A DNA stretch of 64,000 nucleotides, from positions 47,848,440 through 47,912,439 of the forward strand of contig OX393550.1 in NCBI GenBank assembly GCA_947650365.1. The letters run 5' to 3'. Positions 20,581 through 33,900 of this stretch are shown in pieces. The stretch comes from Chamaelirium japonicum (Eukaryota; Streptophyta; Magnoliopsida; Liliales; Melanthiaceae). Within the stretch, counting starts at the first letter, position 1. Each line of letters starts with the position of its first letter. A model generated the notes under the pieces. It searched no databases. It had not been told where the DNA came from and saw only the letters and a list, made by a program, of their open reading frames with translations. The position numbers and the translations under genes were made by a program.

Positions 20581-22244
20581 TTCTGTCTACTTTGAGCTGT
20601 GCGGAGCCTTTCTCTGATAACCTGTATCTTCTCTGTAGTCTCCTGCACTAAGTCTGGTCCCAGAAGACTACGCTCTCCAACCTCTGCCCAACAGATGGGG
20701 GATCGACAAGGCCTCCCATACAGAGCTTCATAGGGAGCCATGCCAATGCTCGCCTGATAGCTATTGTTATACGAGAACTCCACCAAGGGCAAGTGCTTAT
20801 CCCAGCTACCTCCGAAGTCTATAGAACACGCCCGAAGCATGTCTTCTAATATCTGGATGGTCCGCTCTGATTGACCGTCTGTCTGGGGATGGAAGGCTGT
20901 GCTAAAGCTGAGCTGGGTCCCCAACGCAGTCTGCAAACTCTTCCAGAACCCTGAGACAAACCTGGGATCTCGATCAGAGATAATGGTCACTGGAATCCCA
21001 TGCAATCTGACTATCTCTGCAATGTAGAGTCTGCTCAGCTCCGATAAAGAGGAAGTCGTTCGGACTGGAAGGAAGTGGGCAGACTTGGTCAGTCTATCCA
21101 CAATCACCCATACTGAATCATGCTTGCTCCTGGTTAGAGGCAACCCCGAGACGAAGTCCATCGTGATGTGCTCCCACTTCCACTCTGCGACAGGAAGGGG
21201 ATGAAGGGGTCCCGCAGGCTTCTGGTGTTCTGCCTTAACCTGCTGACAGGTCAGACACTTGGCCACAAACTCAGCTACATCTCTCTTCATGCCATTCCAC
21301 CAGAATTGGCTCTTCAAGTCTCGGTACATTTTGGTACTGCCAGGGTGTACCATGTATCGAGAGCGATGCGCCGCTGTTAGAACCTCCTCTCGAATCTCCA
21401 GGTTCTTCGGTAGACATAGCCTCCTCTTATACCTCAGTCCGCCATCAGAATCAAGCGACCAGTCCTCTACTGCCTCTCCCTTTATCAGTCGAGAACGCAT
21501 CTCCTCCAACTCCTCATCATCTGCCTGGGAGGCTATCACTTGTTTGACCAACGTAGGCTGCACCTGCACACTGAATAATCGAGTACTAGCGGGATCCTCT
21601 CGCACCAACAGGTCATACCCTTCAACTGCTACAATAAAACTCTGTCTATCTGCAATCAGTCGAGACATCTTGCTCTTGAACTTCCTGCTGAGCGCATCTG
21701 CCACTACATTAGCCTTCCCAGGGTGATAAAAGAAATTGTAGTTGAAGTCCTTCAAGACCTCAATCCACCTCCTCTGTCGAAGATTCAGGTCCTTCTGGGT
21801 ACAGATATACCTCAGACTCTTATGATCACAATACATCTCAAAGTCTTCTCCATACAGGTAGTGCCGCCAAATCTTGAGCACAAACACCACCGCTGCAAGC
21901 TCCAGATCATGGGTCGGGTAGTTCTGCTCATGAGGCTTCAACTGTCTTGATGCATAGGCTACCACTTTTCCATCTTGCATCAACACACCTCCAAGTCCAG
22001 ACTGAGACGCATCTGTATAGACCACGTATCCCTTCCCACCAATTGGCACTGTAAGAACAGGGGCAGTGGTGAGTCGTCGCTTCAGCTCCTGGAAGGACTG
22101 CTCGCAAGCATCCGACCACTCAAACTTCACCCCCTTCTTTGTTAACCGAGTCAGAGGCAATGCCAGTCTCGAGAAACCCTCTACGAACCTCCGGTAGTAT
22201 CCCGCTAGACCCAGGAAACTCCGGATCTCAAAAACATTCCTCGG
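20581..22244 (-). pseudogene. Tekay pol fragment (RNase H and integrase)
   Basis: Minus-strand fragment starting just after the RT core and covering RNase H (YTDAS, CDHKSL), the HHCC finger and the DDE integrase core, then cut before the chromodomain. It joins the type C LTR fragment through a shared 'actc' and the 3' LTR of copy 2 through a short 'gattgc'. It is a broken fossil whose order relative to the gag fragment at 16241-18289 is shuffled. Confidence 0.85.
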
Positions 22245-22250
22245 GATTGC

Positions 22251-25200
22251 TGACACGCCCCGGATCCGACTACAAGGGTAAACCAGTCAAACCCAGGGGT
22301 GATGGGGTTATAAGGGTAAGTCAATGTTATAAGGTTGCGAGGTTGATTTTATTATTTAGTTATTCATTACTAATTTATCATTAACTATTTACTAGTTGAT
22401 AGGGGATGGCTTTGAGGAGAAGCCTACCAATAGCTTGGCCTTGAGAAAAGGCCTACCGGGCATGAAGCTTTGAGAAGAAGCTTACCAGAGGAAACATTAC
22501 TGATTCTGGCATTATTCAGAGCATCTAAAACATAGTTCCATAATTATTACATAACCAACTGGAAATAATAAAAACTAGCTAATAGCTCTAGTGTCCTCTC
22601 TCGATAGCTATTTAAGATCCTCTAGGAAGCGTCAGAGAAGGATCTACGGTACCTGAAAAGAGTGTGCAACAACGGGTGAGTTTACTAGGTAAACTCAGTG
22701 AACAGTTAACCCTAAACTAACTAGGGTAAACCATAGTCATATCCCACCCTTCTAGAAGTCTACGAGGGCGGCAACGCATATATACATACATTGCAAGTAA
22801 ATGAAATGAACTAGCTACACATGACAATTCTACTATATTACAACTACAACTAGTACATATACGACAAGTAATCATCAAGATCAAAGGTATGCAACTAATT
22901 ACCAAAGGTTAGTTCTACCTACTCCTAAAGTGAACCGGCAGTTTTCTAACTGAGTCTGCCAACAGAAACCTGGGTCCAAGTGTCCTTGGAGAGCCAGAAA
23001 TACCCATATGGCCATAAGGGGGCTTGGTCTTTCACCATGGGGCACTCCTGCCCAACTTGCTTCTTCGGGGTCATTACCCAGGGGTGGACTACTAGGCCAC
23101 TAGGGGCTTTACTGCCTGCCCAACCCTGTGACCCTACCTACTTGATTCGGATTATGCACAGGCGGTGGTTCACCTCCCATCCTGTGCACTCGGGTCCCCT
23201 ACCCATGCCCGTGAGTAGTGAGTCTTCCCTCTAGGAAGAGAACCTCAACTGAGGAAGTACAATCACCAGTCTCTCCATTGAGACCACTGGTCTCTCCACC
23301 GAGACCACCAGTCTTCGTTGCTCAATAGCAACTGGACTACACCATGCGACCCATGGTCACCAAACACAGTCATTCAACAGAATATTAATAAATAATCAGT
23401 ACAAGTATCTATTTGTTTGCATGCATCCTAGTGTGAATCTAGGTTGAGTCAATCATCGTTACAGCTATCAAAATATTACATGCATGACTATTCAGAGGTA
23501 AGGGATAGTATGCCCACCTCCCACATGCAGTTCCGGTTTCCCGCCTGCATGCATTGGACATACTATGCCACATACGGTTTTATTTATTATTTTACAGATA
23601 CAACTACAATCTACTCTAACTAAAATAGAATTAATCATGTTCACCTGGAGAATAGCTCGGTAGTTCACGCTCCTCACGCCTATCGGTCCGGTGTACCGTT
23701 GAAAGAGAAACTGACCATTATGGTTTAAAATGTATAAGTTGTTATAAATTACTTAAAGTAGGGTTCTAAAAAGCTTGGTTTAGGGATGAGGGACCCATGG
23801 GATCCGGTCTCGCTCAAATCCGACTTCTGTCGGAGGTTTTAGGGTCAAACCGGTGGAAACCGGTCTACGATCGGTTCAAAAGGGTAAAGGGGTCTCTAGG
23901 GTCCCAAACTAGGTTCAATACATCGGCATCGATGATCTGAGCACGATGCCACTGGTTTCGTCCAATTCCGAGATCGAACGGAGAATTGGCGGTCAAACCA
24001 CGGTGTACTGACTAGATCGGGCTCATGGATAAAATGGGACACTACACAGTATAGTTACTGTACCTAACTATATTCAACAGATAGGATTTTCCGAGCCGGT
24101 CGTAATGCCGCTGGTTTCGTTCGATTCCGAGATCGGACGAAGAAATGGCGGCTAAACCAATTCTAGATGGTTTACGGGTCTGGTTCGGGTGAACCAGACC
24201 GGTTCACTGTTGGGTCCGGTCTGAAGGTCGAGTTGGGTCTACATTTTGGGTTGGATCTGGGTTATCAAGTCGGGTTTGCTGTGCACTTAAGGCGGGTTGG
24301 GTTACTATGCAGTCGGGTCGGGTCTGGATTCAGGATTGAGTTATTAATGGTTTAATAACAATTGAAGAAATGACACCCTTGTCCTCTTCTTCTTCAACAA
24401 AAGAAAACAGAGGAATGGGTTCACAGTGAACCCATCACCTCGGCACCCTTTTCTCGACCACTTCGTGCCGCCCGGACATGGGTTTGTGGTCTCCCAGACA
24501 CCCCGACACCGTCGGATTTGTTAGAGTCCGTTAATGACCATTATGGGATCCCCACCCAACTCGTGGAAGAGGAAGAGAAGCCATGCATGGCCGCGGGGTG
24601 CTCGGCTCCGGTGGCTTGGGGTGGCGCCGGCGGTGCCCGGACGGTCTTCCCCGCATCATCCCCATGGAGGAGACACGGGAGGAGGCAGCCGGTGCTCCAT
24701 CGAAGCCCGGGAAGGCTATGGCCGGAGGGAGTCCGCGGGTTTTGGGTTTGGGTTTGGTTTTGCTCCGGCGATCGCCGGTCGAGCCGGAGATGGGGTCGCG
24801 GTGGCGTTCACCCGACGAGGACCGGAGATGGGTTTGGTCCTCCCGACGAGGACCGGAGATGGGGTCGCGGTGGCGTTCACCCGAGTGGGCCGCGGCTAAG
24901 GTAGGAGATGGAGGTCAGGTGTTGGGCACAAAGGAGGAGAGGAGGAAAGGAGATGGCTGACCTGCGTAGCTCACCGAAGTCGGGGGCGGAGCTCAGAGGG
25001 CGACTGGGTTGCTCCTCTCTCTCTAGTCCTCTCCCTCGATCTCTCTGCTCTCTCTCTCCCTTTCTCTTTCTCTTTCTCTCTCTCTCTAAATATAAGAATT
25101 ATTACCTTCCTTCTCCCTCTCTTAATTTGCCGTTCTTTCTCTCTCGGTTCAGCCGTTCTCTCTCTCGGCTGGCCATTCTCTTTCTCTCTTTAGGTCGGTT

Positions 25201-26073
25201 CTTCATAAAGATTGTTATGGTGGTAATTAAAGAGAGTTGTTATGGTGATAATTAAAGAGAGTTTAGAGATCGGCTCGTTAACTTCTTAATTCCAAATAAA
25301 GAGGAATGAATAAAGGAACGGAAGACTTTGAGCTTATTACTCCAATTCTTGCTCGATCCTCTCCATCCGAATTTTAACATTTAAAACCTTGGGGAGGGAT
25401 AACTATGAGCCCTAAAGCCAGCTAGTAGGTTAGAAGTCAGGTCCTAGGGTTGGTCGGGCTCGGTCCCGCGCCCTGAAGTGAGCTCGGTAGGAACCCGGGT
25501 GCGATTCGTTTACCTACCGGCTAAAAAGAATAATTGGCCCTAACTCACAAACCGGAGGTCAGAATAGGGCCCGAAAGGGTTCGTTGGAAAGGTCTCGTCG
25601 ACGTAAACACGTTGGCACTTGGTATATATTTTTCTGACTTTTAGATCTCCCAAAAAGAAGAAAATAATCTAAAATTTAAAATAATAATAACTCATCACCC
25701 AGGTGTCGGATCGACCCCAGCTCAGGCTCGTTGAAAAGGTCTCTCAGATCCCCACCCAACGTATCCAGCCTTGCTGCGATCCGATTACCCGAACTTCCGT
25801 TGTAAATCAAACAATATTAAATGTCAGTTAATTTATAGATATTCTAGGGTTTAACTACCGAACTGCCGAAACTAGCTGCGCATACACCCGATTACTGCAC
25901 GGGATGCGCCATTGCGACCTGTTCGAAGCCATAGCAAAAGTGAACGTAAAATATTTCATGGGTTTACGACTTATTCTTCCAGAAAAAGCCCAAAGAAAAA
26001 GTCTGACTAAGAATGACGAAAATACCCAAGGTGAACTTTTATTATTCCCAAATTTAACACCACAAGTGTTACA
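22251..26073 (-). repeat. Tekay LTR, type A (3' LTR of copy 2)
   Basis: Reverse complement of 12280-16101 apart from about one length difference and a few substitutions. Both share the type A-specific internal duplication. Confidence 0.85.
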
Positions 26074-26126
26074 ACCTACACACCTTAAAGAAATTTTCGT
26101 CCTCGAAAATTAGTTAGAATCAGAAA

Positions 26127-29100
26127 TCAAACAACAAAGAGATCAGGGTACAATCGCAACATATCGGACTCCACTTCCCAAGTGGCCTCGTCCTCACCTC
26201 GATGACTCCACAAAATCTTGACCATCTTGATGGTCTTGGTGCGAAGCACCCTATCTTCGGAAGCTAAAACACGGATCGGCCGCTCCTCAAAAGTGGCATC
26301 GGCATTTAGCTCCAAGTCTTGCCAATCTAGTACATGTGTCGGGTCTGGCATGTACCTCCGGAGCATCGACACGTGGAACACTGGGTGCACTGCTGAGAGT
26401 CGAGGTGGCAACGCCAGACGATACGCCACCTCTCCGACTCGATCTAGAATCTCGAACGGTCCCGTAAACCTCGGTGCTAGTTTTCCCTTCTTTCCGAACC
26501 GAAAGACACCACGCTTAGGGGAAACCCGCAGAAAGACATGGTCACCGACCTCAAACTCAAGGGACCGTCTACGAATATCCGCATAACTCTTCTGTCTACT
26601 TTGAGCTGTGCGGAGCCTTTCTCTGATACCAGCTGACACGCCCCGGATCCGACTACAAGGGTAAACCAGTCAAACCCAGGGGTGATGGGGGATCGACAAG
26701 GCCTCCCATACAGAGCTTCATAGGGAGCCATGCCAATGCTCGCCTGATAGCTATTGTTATACGAGAACTCCACCAAGGGCAAGTGCTCATCCCAGCTACC
26801 TCCGAAGTCTATAGAACACGCCCGAAGCATGTCTTCTAATATCTGGATGGTCCGCTCTGATTGACCGTCTGTCTGGGGATTAAAGGCTGTGCTAAAGCTG
26901 AGCTGGGTCCCCAACGCAGTCTGCAAACTCTTCCAGAACCCTGAGACAAACCTGGGATCTCGATCAGAGATAATGGTCACTGGAATCCCATGCAATCTGA
27001 CTATCTCTGCAATGTAGAGTCTGCTCAGCTCCGATAAAGAGGAAGTCGTTCGGACTGGAAGGAAGTGGGCAGACTTGGTCAGTCTATCCACAATCACCCA
27101 TACTGAATCATGCTTGCTCCTGGTTAGAGGCAACCCCGAGACGAAGTCCATCGTGATGTGCTCCCACTTCCACTCTGCGACAGGAAGGGGATGAAGGGGT
27201 CCCGCAGGCTTCTGGTGTTCTGCCTTAACCTGCTGACAGGTCAGACACTTGGCCACAAACTCAGCTACATCTCTCTTCATGCCATTCCACCAGAATTGGC
27301 TCTTCAAGTCTCGGTACATTTTGGTACTGCCAGGGTGTACCATGTATCGAGAGCGATGCGCCGCTGTTAGAACCTCCTCTCGAATCTCCAGGTTCTTCGG
27401 TAGACATAGCCTCCTCTTATACCTCAGTCCGCCATCAGAATCAAGCGACCAGTCCTCTACTGTATCTCCCTTTATCAGTCGAGAACGCATCTCCTCCAAC
27501 TCCTCATCATCTGCCTGGGAGGCTATCACTTGTTTGACCAACGTAGGCTGCACCCGCACACTGAATAATCGAGTACTAGCGGGATCCTCTCGCACCAACA
27601 GGTCATACCCTTCAACTGCTACAATAAAACTCTGTCTATCTGCAATCAGTCGAGACATCTTGCTCTTGAACTTCCTGCTGAGCGCATCTGCCACTACATT
27701 AGCCTTCCCAGGGTGATAAAAGAAGTTGTAGTTGAAGTCCTTCAAAACCTCAATCCACCTCCTCTGTCGGAGATTCAGGTCCTTCTGGGTACATATATAC
27801 CTCAGACTCTTATGATCACAATACATCTCAAAGTCTTCTCCGTACAGGTAGTGCCGCCAAATCTTGAGCACAAACACCACCGCTGCAAGCTCCAGATCAT
27901 GGGTCGGGTAGTTCTGCTCATGAGGCTTCAACTGTCTTGATGCATAGGCTACCACTTTTCCATCTTGCATCAACACACCTCCAAGTCCAGACTGAGACGC
28001 ATCTGTATAGACCACGTATCCCTTCCCACCAATTGGCACTGTAAGAACAGGGGCAGTGGTGAGTCGTCGCTTCAGCTCCTGGAAGGACTGCTCGCAAGCA
28101 TCCGACCACTCAAACTTCACCCCCTTCTTTGTTAACCGAGTCAGAGGCAATGCCAGTCTCGAGAAACCCTCTACGAACCTCCGGTAGTATCCCGCTAGAC
28201 CCAGGAAACTCCGGATCTCAAAAACATTCCTCGGTGACTCCCAACTCAGTACTGCCTCGATTTTTGCTGAGTCCACCGAGATGCCTCCTTCTGAAACCAC
28301 ATGCCCTAAGAACTTTACTTCTCTCATCCAAAACTCACACTTGCTGAGTTTGGCATAGAGCTGGTGATCTCGCAATGTCTGTAGGGCAATCCTCAGATGC
28401 TCTGCATGCTCCTCTTTTGACTTCGAGAAGATCAATACGTCATCAACGAAGACCACGATGAACCGGTCAAGGTAAGGCCTGAAGACCCGATTCATCAAGT
28501 CCATAAAAGCTGCTGGAGCATTCGTTAGACCGAACGGCATCACTAGAAACTCGTAGTGCCCGTACCGCGTCCGAAATGCTGTCTTCTGGATATCATCATC
28601 CTTCACTCTGAGCTGGTGGTACCCAGTCCTCAAATCAATCTTAGAGAAGAACTGAGCACCCTTCAGCTGATCAAATAGATCCTCGATCCTCGGAAGAGGA
28701 TATCGGTTCTTCACAGTAACTGCATTAAGTTTCCTATAATCAATGCAGAGCCGCTTTGAACCGTCCTTCTTCTGGGCAAACAAAACAGGGGCACCCCATG
28801 GAGAGACACTGGGGCGAATATACCCGAGACTCCGCAATTCTTCTAGCTGAGTACTTAACTCCCGTAGCTCTGTTGGTGCCATCCGATACGGGGCCACTGA
28901 GATCGGTGCCGTCCCCGGAACTAGCTTGATGCTGAACTCTACCTCTCGAATAGGAGGAAGGCCTGGGAGCTGGTCAGGAAATACATCAGGAAAGTCTCGA
29001 ACGATTGGAGAGCGCTCCAATGGATTCTCGCCCTCAATCTCATTGGCCAACTGTGCTAGGAGGCTAAGATAAGACCCTTGCCGGGGCGTCGGATATAAAA

Positions 29101-29469
29101 TAGCCAGCTTAGCTCCCGCAAAGAAGAACTCCGTATTGCCAGGTGGACGGAAGGTGATCTTCTTGGAGTAGCAGTCTAGTGAAGCATGGTATGCCGCCAT
29201 CCAGTCCATCCCCAGTAAGACATCCAACCCTTCTAAGTCGAGGATAATCAAGTCGGCCACAAGTTCATTGCCTCCAATGGAAAGCACACATCTCTTACAT
29301 ACACGGTCCACATCAATGCTAGTCCCAAGTGGTGAGACGACCGATAGAACATAACCAAGGGGTTCCGACTGTAACCCCAAGGTAGCCATAAATTTAGGGA
29401 CTATGTAAGAGTGCGTCGATCCAGTGTCGAACAAGACTCGTGCAAGGGTAGTGAACACAGGTACAACAC
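26127..29469 (-). pseudogene. pol region of copy 2, broken
   Basis: Carries the same protease to chromodomain order and the same internal rearrangement as copies 1 and 5. About one break. Fossil. Confidence 0.85.
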
Positions 29470-29555
29470 CTAAGGCAATAATAAGTAGTTATAAATGTGT
29501 TTATCCTAGCTATGTGATCTACTAGAGCATAACTACAGAACTGATTATGGAAAAG

Positions 29556-30818
29556 CTACTCTACGAGAAAGTATTTAGGGCTACCTTCAATGGCAGATCC
29601 AGAAGCTCCAGTATCCTGACCAACGAGTGCATAAGTTCGACCGTGAGTCTGTTGGCCACTACCACCCTGGCGGACTGGAGGTCTTTGCTGAAGTGGCTGT
29701 GGTTGAGGAGGACGGTAGGGCCGGGCACCCTGCTGATTCTGAGGTGCCCTCTGCTGCAGTGGTTGGGGATGGTAAGTCAATGCTGGACGAGGGTGATACG
29801 GCAGGGGAGGTAGGGCTGGTTGCTGTTGCTGCTGTGAAGGACGCCGAGTGCAGTCACGCCTGACATGGCCATACGTGCCACATCTAAAGCACTTGGGACC
29901 CTGTGAAGCTGGGGGTCCCTGGGAGTGGTGCTGCTGTTGGCGAAAAGGAGCCTCCTGAGACCTAAGCCTCTTGGAATGAAACCCGTGATCACTCCTTCCG
30001 TTGCCACCACTTCCTCGCTTCTCCTGAATCTTCTTGGCATCCTCTTGGCCTCGCTCTGCCACCAGAGCTCGATCCACCACCTCGCTGTAGATCTTCAGCC
30101 GTAGTACCTCGATCTTATTTTTTATTCCAGGCCTCAAACCTTGCTCGAACCTCTTTGCCTTACGCTCTTCCGTAGCTACCAAGAATGGAGCATAGCGTGA
30201 CAGCTCATCGAACTTGGCCTCATACTCGGCCACAGATAGTGTGCCTTGGTACAAGTCCAAGAACTTCTTCTCCATTTCATCTCGGACGCTCTCCGGAAAG
30301 TACTTTTCTCGGAAAACCTTCTCAAACTCCTCCCAGGTCATAGGTGCCTGGCCTTCTCCTCGGGACCTTTGGATCCGATCCCACCAAAAGTCTGCCTCTG
30401 CCTCCAGCTGGTAGGAGGCTAGAGTGACTCTTCTCTCACCTACTACTTCCAGGGCATCCAATGCCTTGTCGACTTGCTTCAACCATCTATCGGCCTCCAC
30501 TGGGTTTGGATGACCCTTGAAGGTTGGCGGCTTCAGTACCTGAAAGTCCTTTAGGAGCTTCCCCATCCTATCTGCATCCATTCTCTGCTCATCCCGAGCG
30601 GCCTGCTGGGCCTGAGCCTGAGCCAAAGCAGCCTGGGCTGCTGCTGTTTGCTCCTGGGCAGCTGCCTGTTGCTGGGCTACCATTGTTTGTTGTTGTTGCA
30701 TCATGACTTGCTGTTGCTGCATCATTTCAGTCATGGTGCGAAACATTTCCATGGGGTCAGGGACAGCTGCAGCACTTGACGACCCAGGAGAGGAAGTTTG
30801 ACCTCTGGTAACAGCCAT
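29556..30818 (-). CDS. gag of copy 2
   Basis: Frame of 420 residues from the first eukaryotic ATG (30818). It has a Gln-rich N-terminus, a retrotransposon Gag capsid domain with the FWWDRIQRSRG and FREKYFP motifs, and a CCHC zinc knuckle. The last few codons lie within the intron-like segment. It forms the element's particle. It looks whole and matches the gag of copies 3 and 5 almost exactly. Confidence 0.85.
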   Translation of the reverse strand: MAVTRGQTSSPGSSSAAAVPDPMEMFRTMTEMMQQQQVMMQQQQTMVAQQQAAAQEQTAAAQAALAQAQAQQAARDEQRMDADRMGKLLKDFQVLKPPTFKGHPNPVEADRWLKQVDKALDALEVVGERRVTLASYQLEAEADFWWDRIQRSRGEGQAPMTWEEFEKVFREKYFPESVRDEMEKKFLDLYQGTLSVAEYEAKFDELSRYAPFLVATEERKAKRFEQGLRPGIKNKIEVLRLKIYSEVVDRALVAERGQEDAKKIQEKRGSGGNGRSDHGFHSKRLRSQEAPFRQQQHHSQGPPASQGPKCFRCGTYGHVRRDCTRRPSQQQQQPALPPLPYHPRPALTYHPQPLQQRAPQNQQGARPYRPPQPQPLQQRPPVRQGGSGQQTHGRTYALVGQDTGASGSAIEGSPKYFLVE

Positions 30819-30915
30819 CTGCAAAAATGCAGGCCTATAAGACACTTATTCGAGATAAGAAGACTAACCTACAACTAAATCCCTTAGGATCCTATCCCTA
30901 AGCTCTGATACCAGC

Positions 30916-33900
30916 TGACACGCCCCGGATCCGACTACAAGGGTAAACCAGTCAAACCCAGGGGTGATGGGGTTATAAGGGTAAGTCAATGTTATAAGGT
31001 TGCGAGGTTGATTTTATTATTTAGTTATTCATTACTAATTTATCATTAACTATTTACTAGTTGATAGGGGATGGCTTTGAGGAGAAGCCTACCAATAGCT
31101 TGGCCTTGAGAAAAGGCCTACCGGGCATGAAGCTTTGAGAAGAAGCTTACCAGAGGAAACATTACTGATTCTGGCATTATTCAGAGCATCTAAAACATAG
31201 TTCCATAATTATTACATAACCAACTGGAAATAATAAAAACTAGCTAATAGCTCTAGTGTCCTCTCTCGATAGCTATTTAAGATCCTCTAGGAAGCGTCAG
31301 AGAAGGATCTACGGTACCTGAAAAGAGTGTGCAACAACGGGTGAGTTTACTAGGTAAACTCAGTGAACAGTTAACCCTAAACTAACTAGGGTAAACCATA
31401 GTCATATCCCACCCTTCTAGAAGTCTACGAGGGCGGCAACGCATATATACATACATTGCAAGTAAATGAAATGAACTAGCTACACATGACAATTCTACTA
31501 TATTACAACTACAACTAGTACATATACGACAAGTAATCATCAAGATCAAAGGTATGCAACTAATTACCAAAGGTTAGTTCTACCTACTCCTAAAGTGAAC
31601 CGGCAGTTTTCTAACTGAATCTGCCAACAGAACCTGGGTCCAAGTGTACCTGGAGAGCCAGAAATACCCATATGGCCATAAGGGGGCTAGGTCTTTCACC
31701 ATGGGGCACTCCCGCCCAACTTGCTTCTTCGGGGTCATTACCCAGGGGTGGACTACTAGGCCACTAGGGGCTTTACCGCCTGCCCAACCCTGTGACCCTA
31801 CCTACTTGATTCGGATTATGCACAGGCGGTGGTTCACCTCCCATCCTGTGCACTCGGGTCCCCTACCCATGCCCGTGAGTAGTGAGTCTTCCCTCTGGGA
31901 AGAGAACCTCGATTGAGGAATTATAATCACCAGTCTCTCCATTGAGACCACATGTCTCTCTACCGAGACCACCAGTCTTCGTTGCTCAATAGCAACTGGA
32001 CTGCACCATGCGCCCCATGGTCACCAAACACAGTCATTCAACATAATATTAATAAATAATCAGTACAAGTATCTACTTGTTTGCATGCATCCTAGTGTGA
32101 ATCTAGGTTGAGTTAATCACCGTTACAGCTATCAAAATATTACATGCATGACTATTCAGAGTCAAGGGATAATATGCCCACCTCCCACATGCAGTACCGG
32201 TTTCCCGCCTGCATGCATTGGACATACTATGCCACATATAGTTTTATTTATTATTTTACAGATACAACTATGATCTACACTAACTAGAATAGAGTTATTC
32301 ATGTTCACCTGGAGAATAGCTCGGTAGTCCAAGCTCCTCACGCCTATCGGTCCGGTGTACCGTCGAAGGCAAAACTGACCATCATGGTTTGAAATGTATA
32401 AGTTGTTACATCCATAATTTAGTCAAACTAGAGTTCTAAAAAGGTTGGTTTAGGTATGAGGGACCCATGGGATCCGGTCTCGCTCGAATCCGACTTCGGT
32501 CGGAGGTTTTAGGGTCGAACCGGTGAAAACTAGTCTACAATCGGTTCAATAGGGTAAAGGGGTCACTAGGGTCCCAAACTAGGTTCAATACATCGGCATC
32601 GATGATCTGAGCACGATGCCACTGGTTTCGTCTAATTCCGAGATCGGACGGAGAATTGGCTATCAAACCACGGCGCACCGACTAGATCGGGTTCATGGAT
32701 AAAATGGGATACTACACAGTATAATTACTGTACCTAGCTATGGCCAACAGGTAGGATTTTCCGAGTCGGTCGTAATGCCGTTGGTTTCGTTCGATTCCGA
32801 GATCGGACGAAGAAATGGCGGCTGAACCAAATTTAGACGGTTTACGGGTCTGGTTCAGGTGAACCAGATCGGTTCACTGTTGGTTGGGCCGGATCTGTGT
32901 TATCAGGTTGGGTCTGCGGGTCGGGTCTGGTCTGCTGTTCGGATCGGGTCTGCTGTGCACTTAAGGTGGTCGGGTTGCTATGCAGTCGGGTCGGGTCAGG
33001 GGGCTGAGTTGTTAATGGGTTGAGTTTGGTTTAATAGCAATTGAAGAAATGCCACCCATGTCCTCTTCTTCTTCAACAGAAGAAAACAGAGGAATGGGTT
33101 CACTGTGAACCCATTACCACGGCAACCATTTCTCGACCACTCCGTACCGCCCGGGCATATGATTGTGGTCTCCCAGACAACCCGACACCGTCAGATTCGT
33201 TAGAGTCCGCTAGTGACCATTAGGGGATCCCCACCCAACTCGTGGAAGAGGAAGAGAAGCCATGCATGGCCGCGGGGTGCTCGGCTCCGGTGGCTTGGGG
33301 TGGCGCCGGCGGTGCCCGGACGGTCTTCCCCGCATCATCCCCATGGAGGAGACACGGGAGGAGGCAGCCGGTGCTCCATCGAAGCCCGGGAAGGCTATGG
33401 CCGGAGGGAGTCCGCGGGTTTTGGGTTTGGGTTTGGTTTTGCTCCGGCGATCGCCGGTCGAGCCTGGGGTTTGGTCCTCCCGACGAGGACCGGAGATGGG
33501 GTCGCGGTGGCGTTCACCCGAGTGGGCCGCGGCTAAGGTAGGAGATGGAGGTCAGGTGTTGGGCACAAAGGAGGAGAGGAGGAAAGGGGATGGCTGACCT
33601 GCGTAGCTCACCGAAGTCGGGGGCGGAGCTCAGAGGGCGACTGGGTTGCTCCTCTCTCTCTAGTCCTCTCCCTCGATCTCTCTGCTCTCTCTCTCCCTTT
33701 CTCTTTCTCTTTCTCTCTCTCTCTAAATATAAGAATTATTACCTTCCTTCTCCCTCTCTTAATTTGCCGTTCTTTCTCTCTCGGTTCAGCCGTTCTCTCT
33801 CTCGGCTGGCCATTCTCTTTCTCTCTTTAGGTCGGTTCTTCATAAAGATTGTTATGGTGGTAATTAAAGAGAGTTGTTATGGTGATAATTAAAGAGAGTT

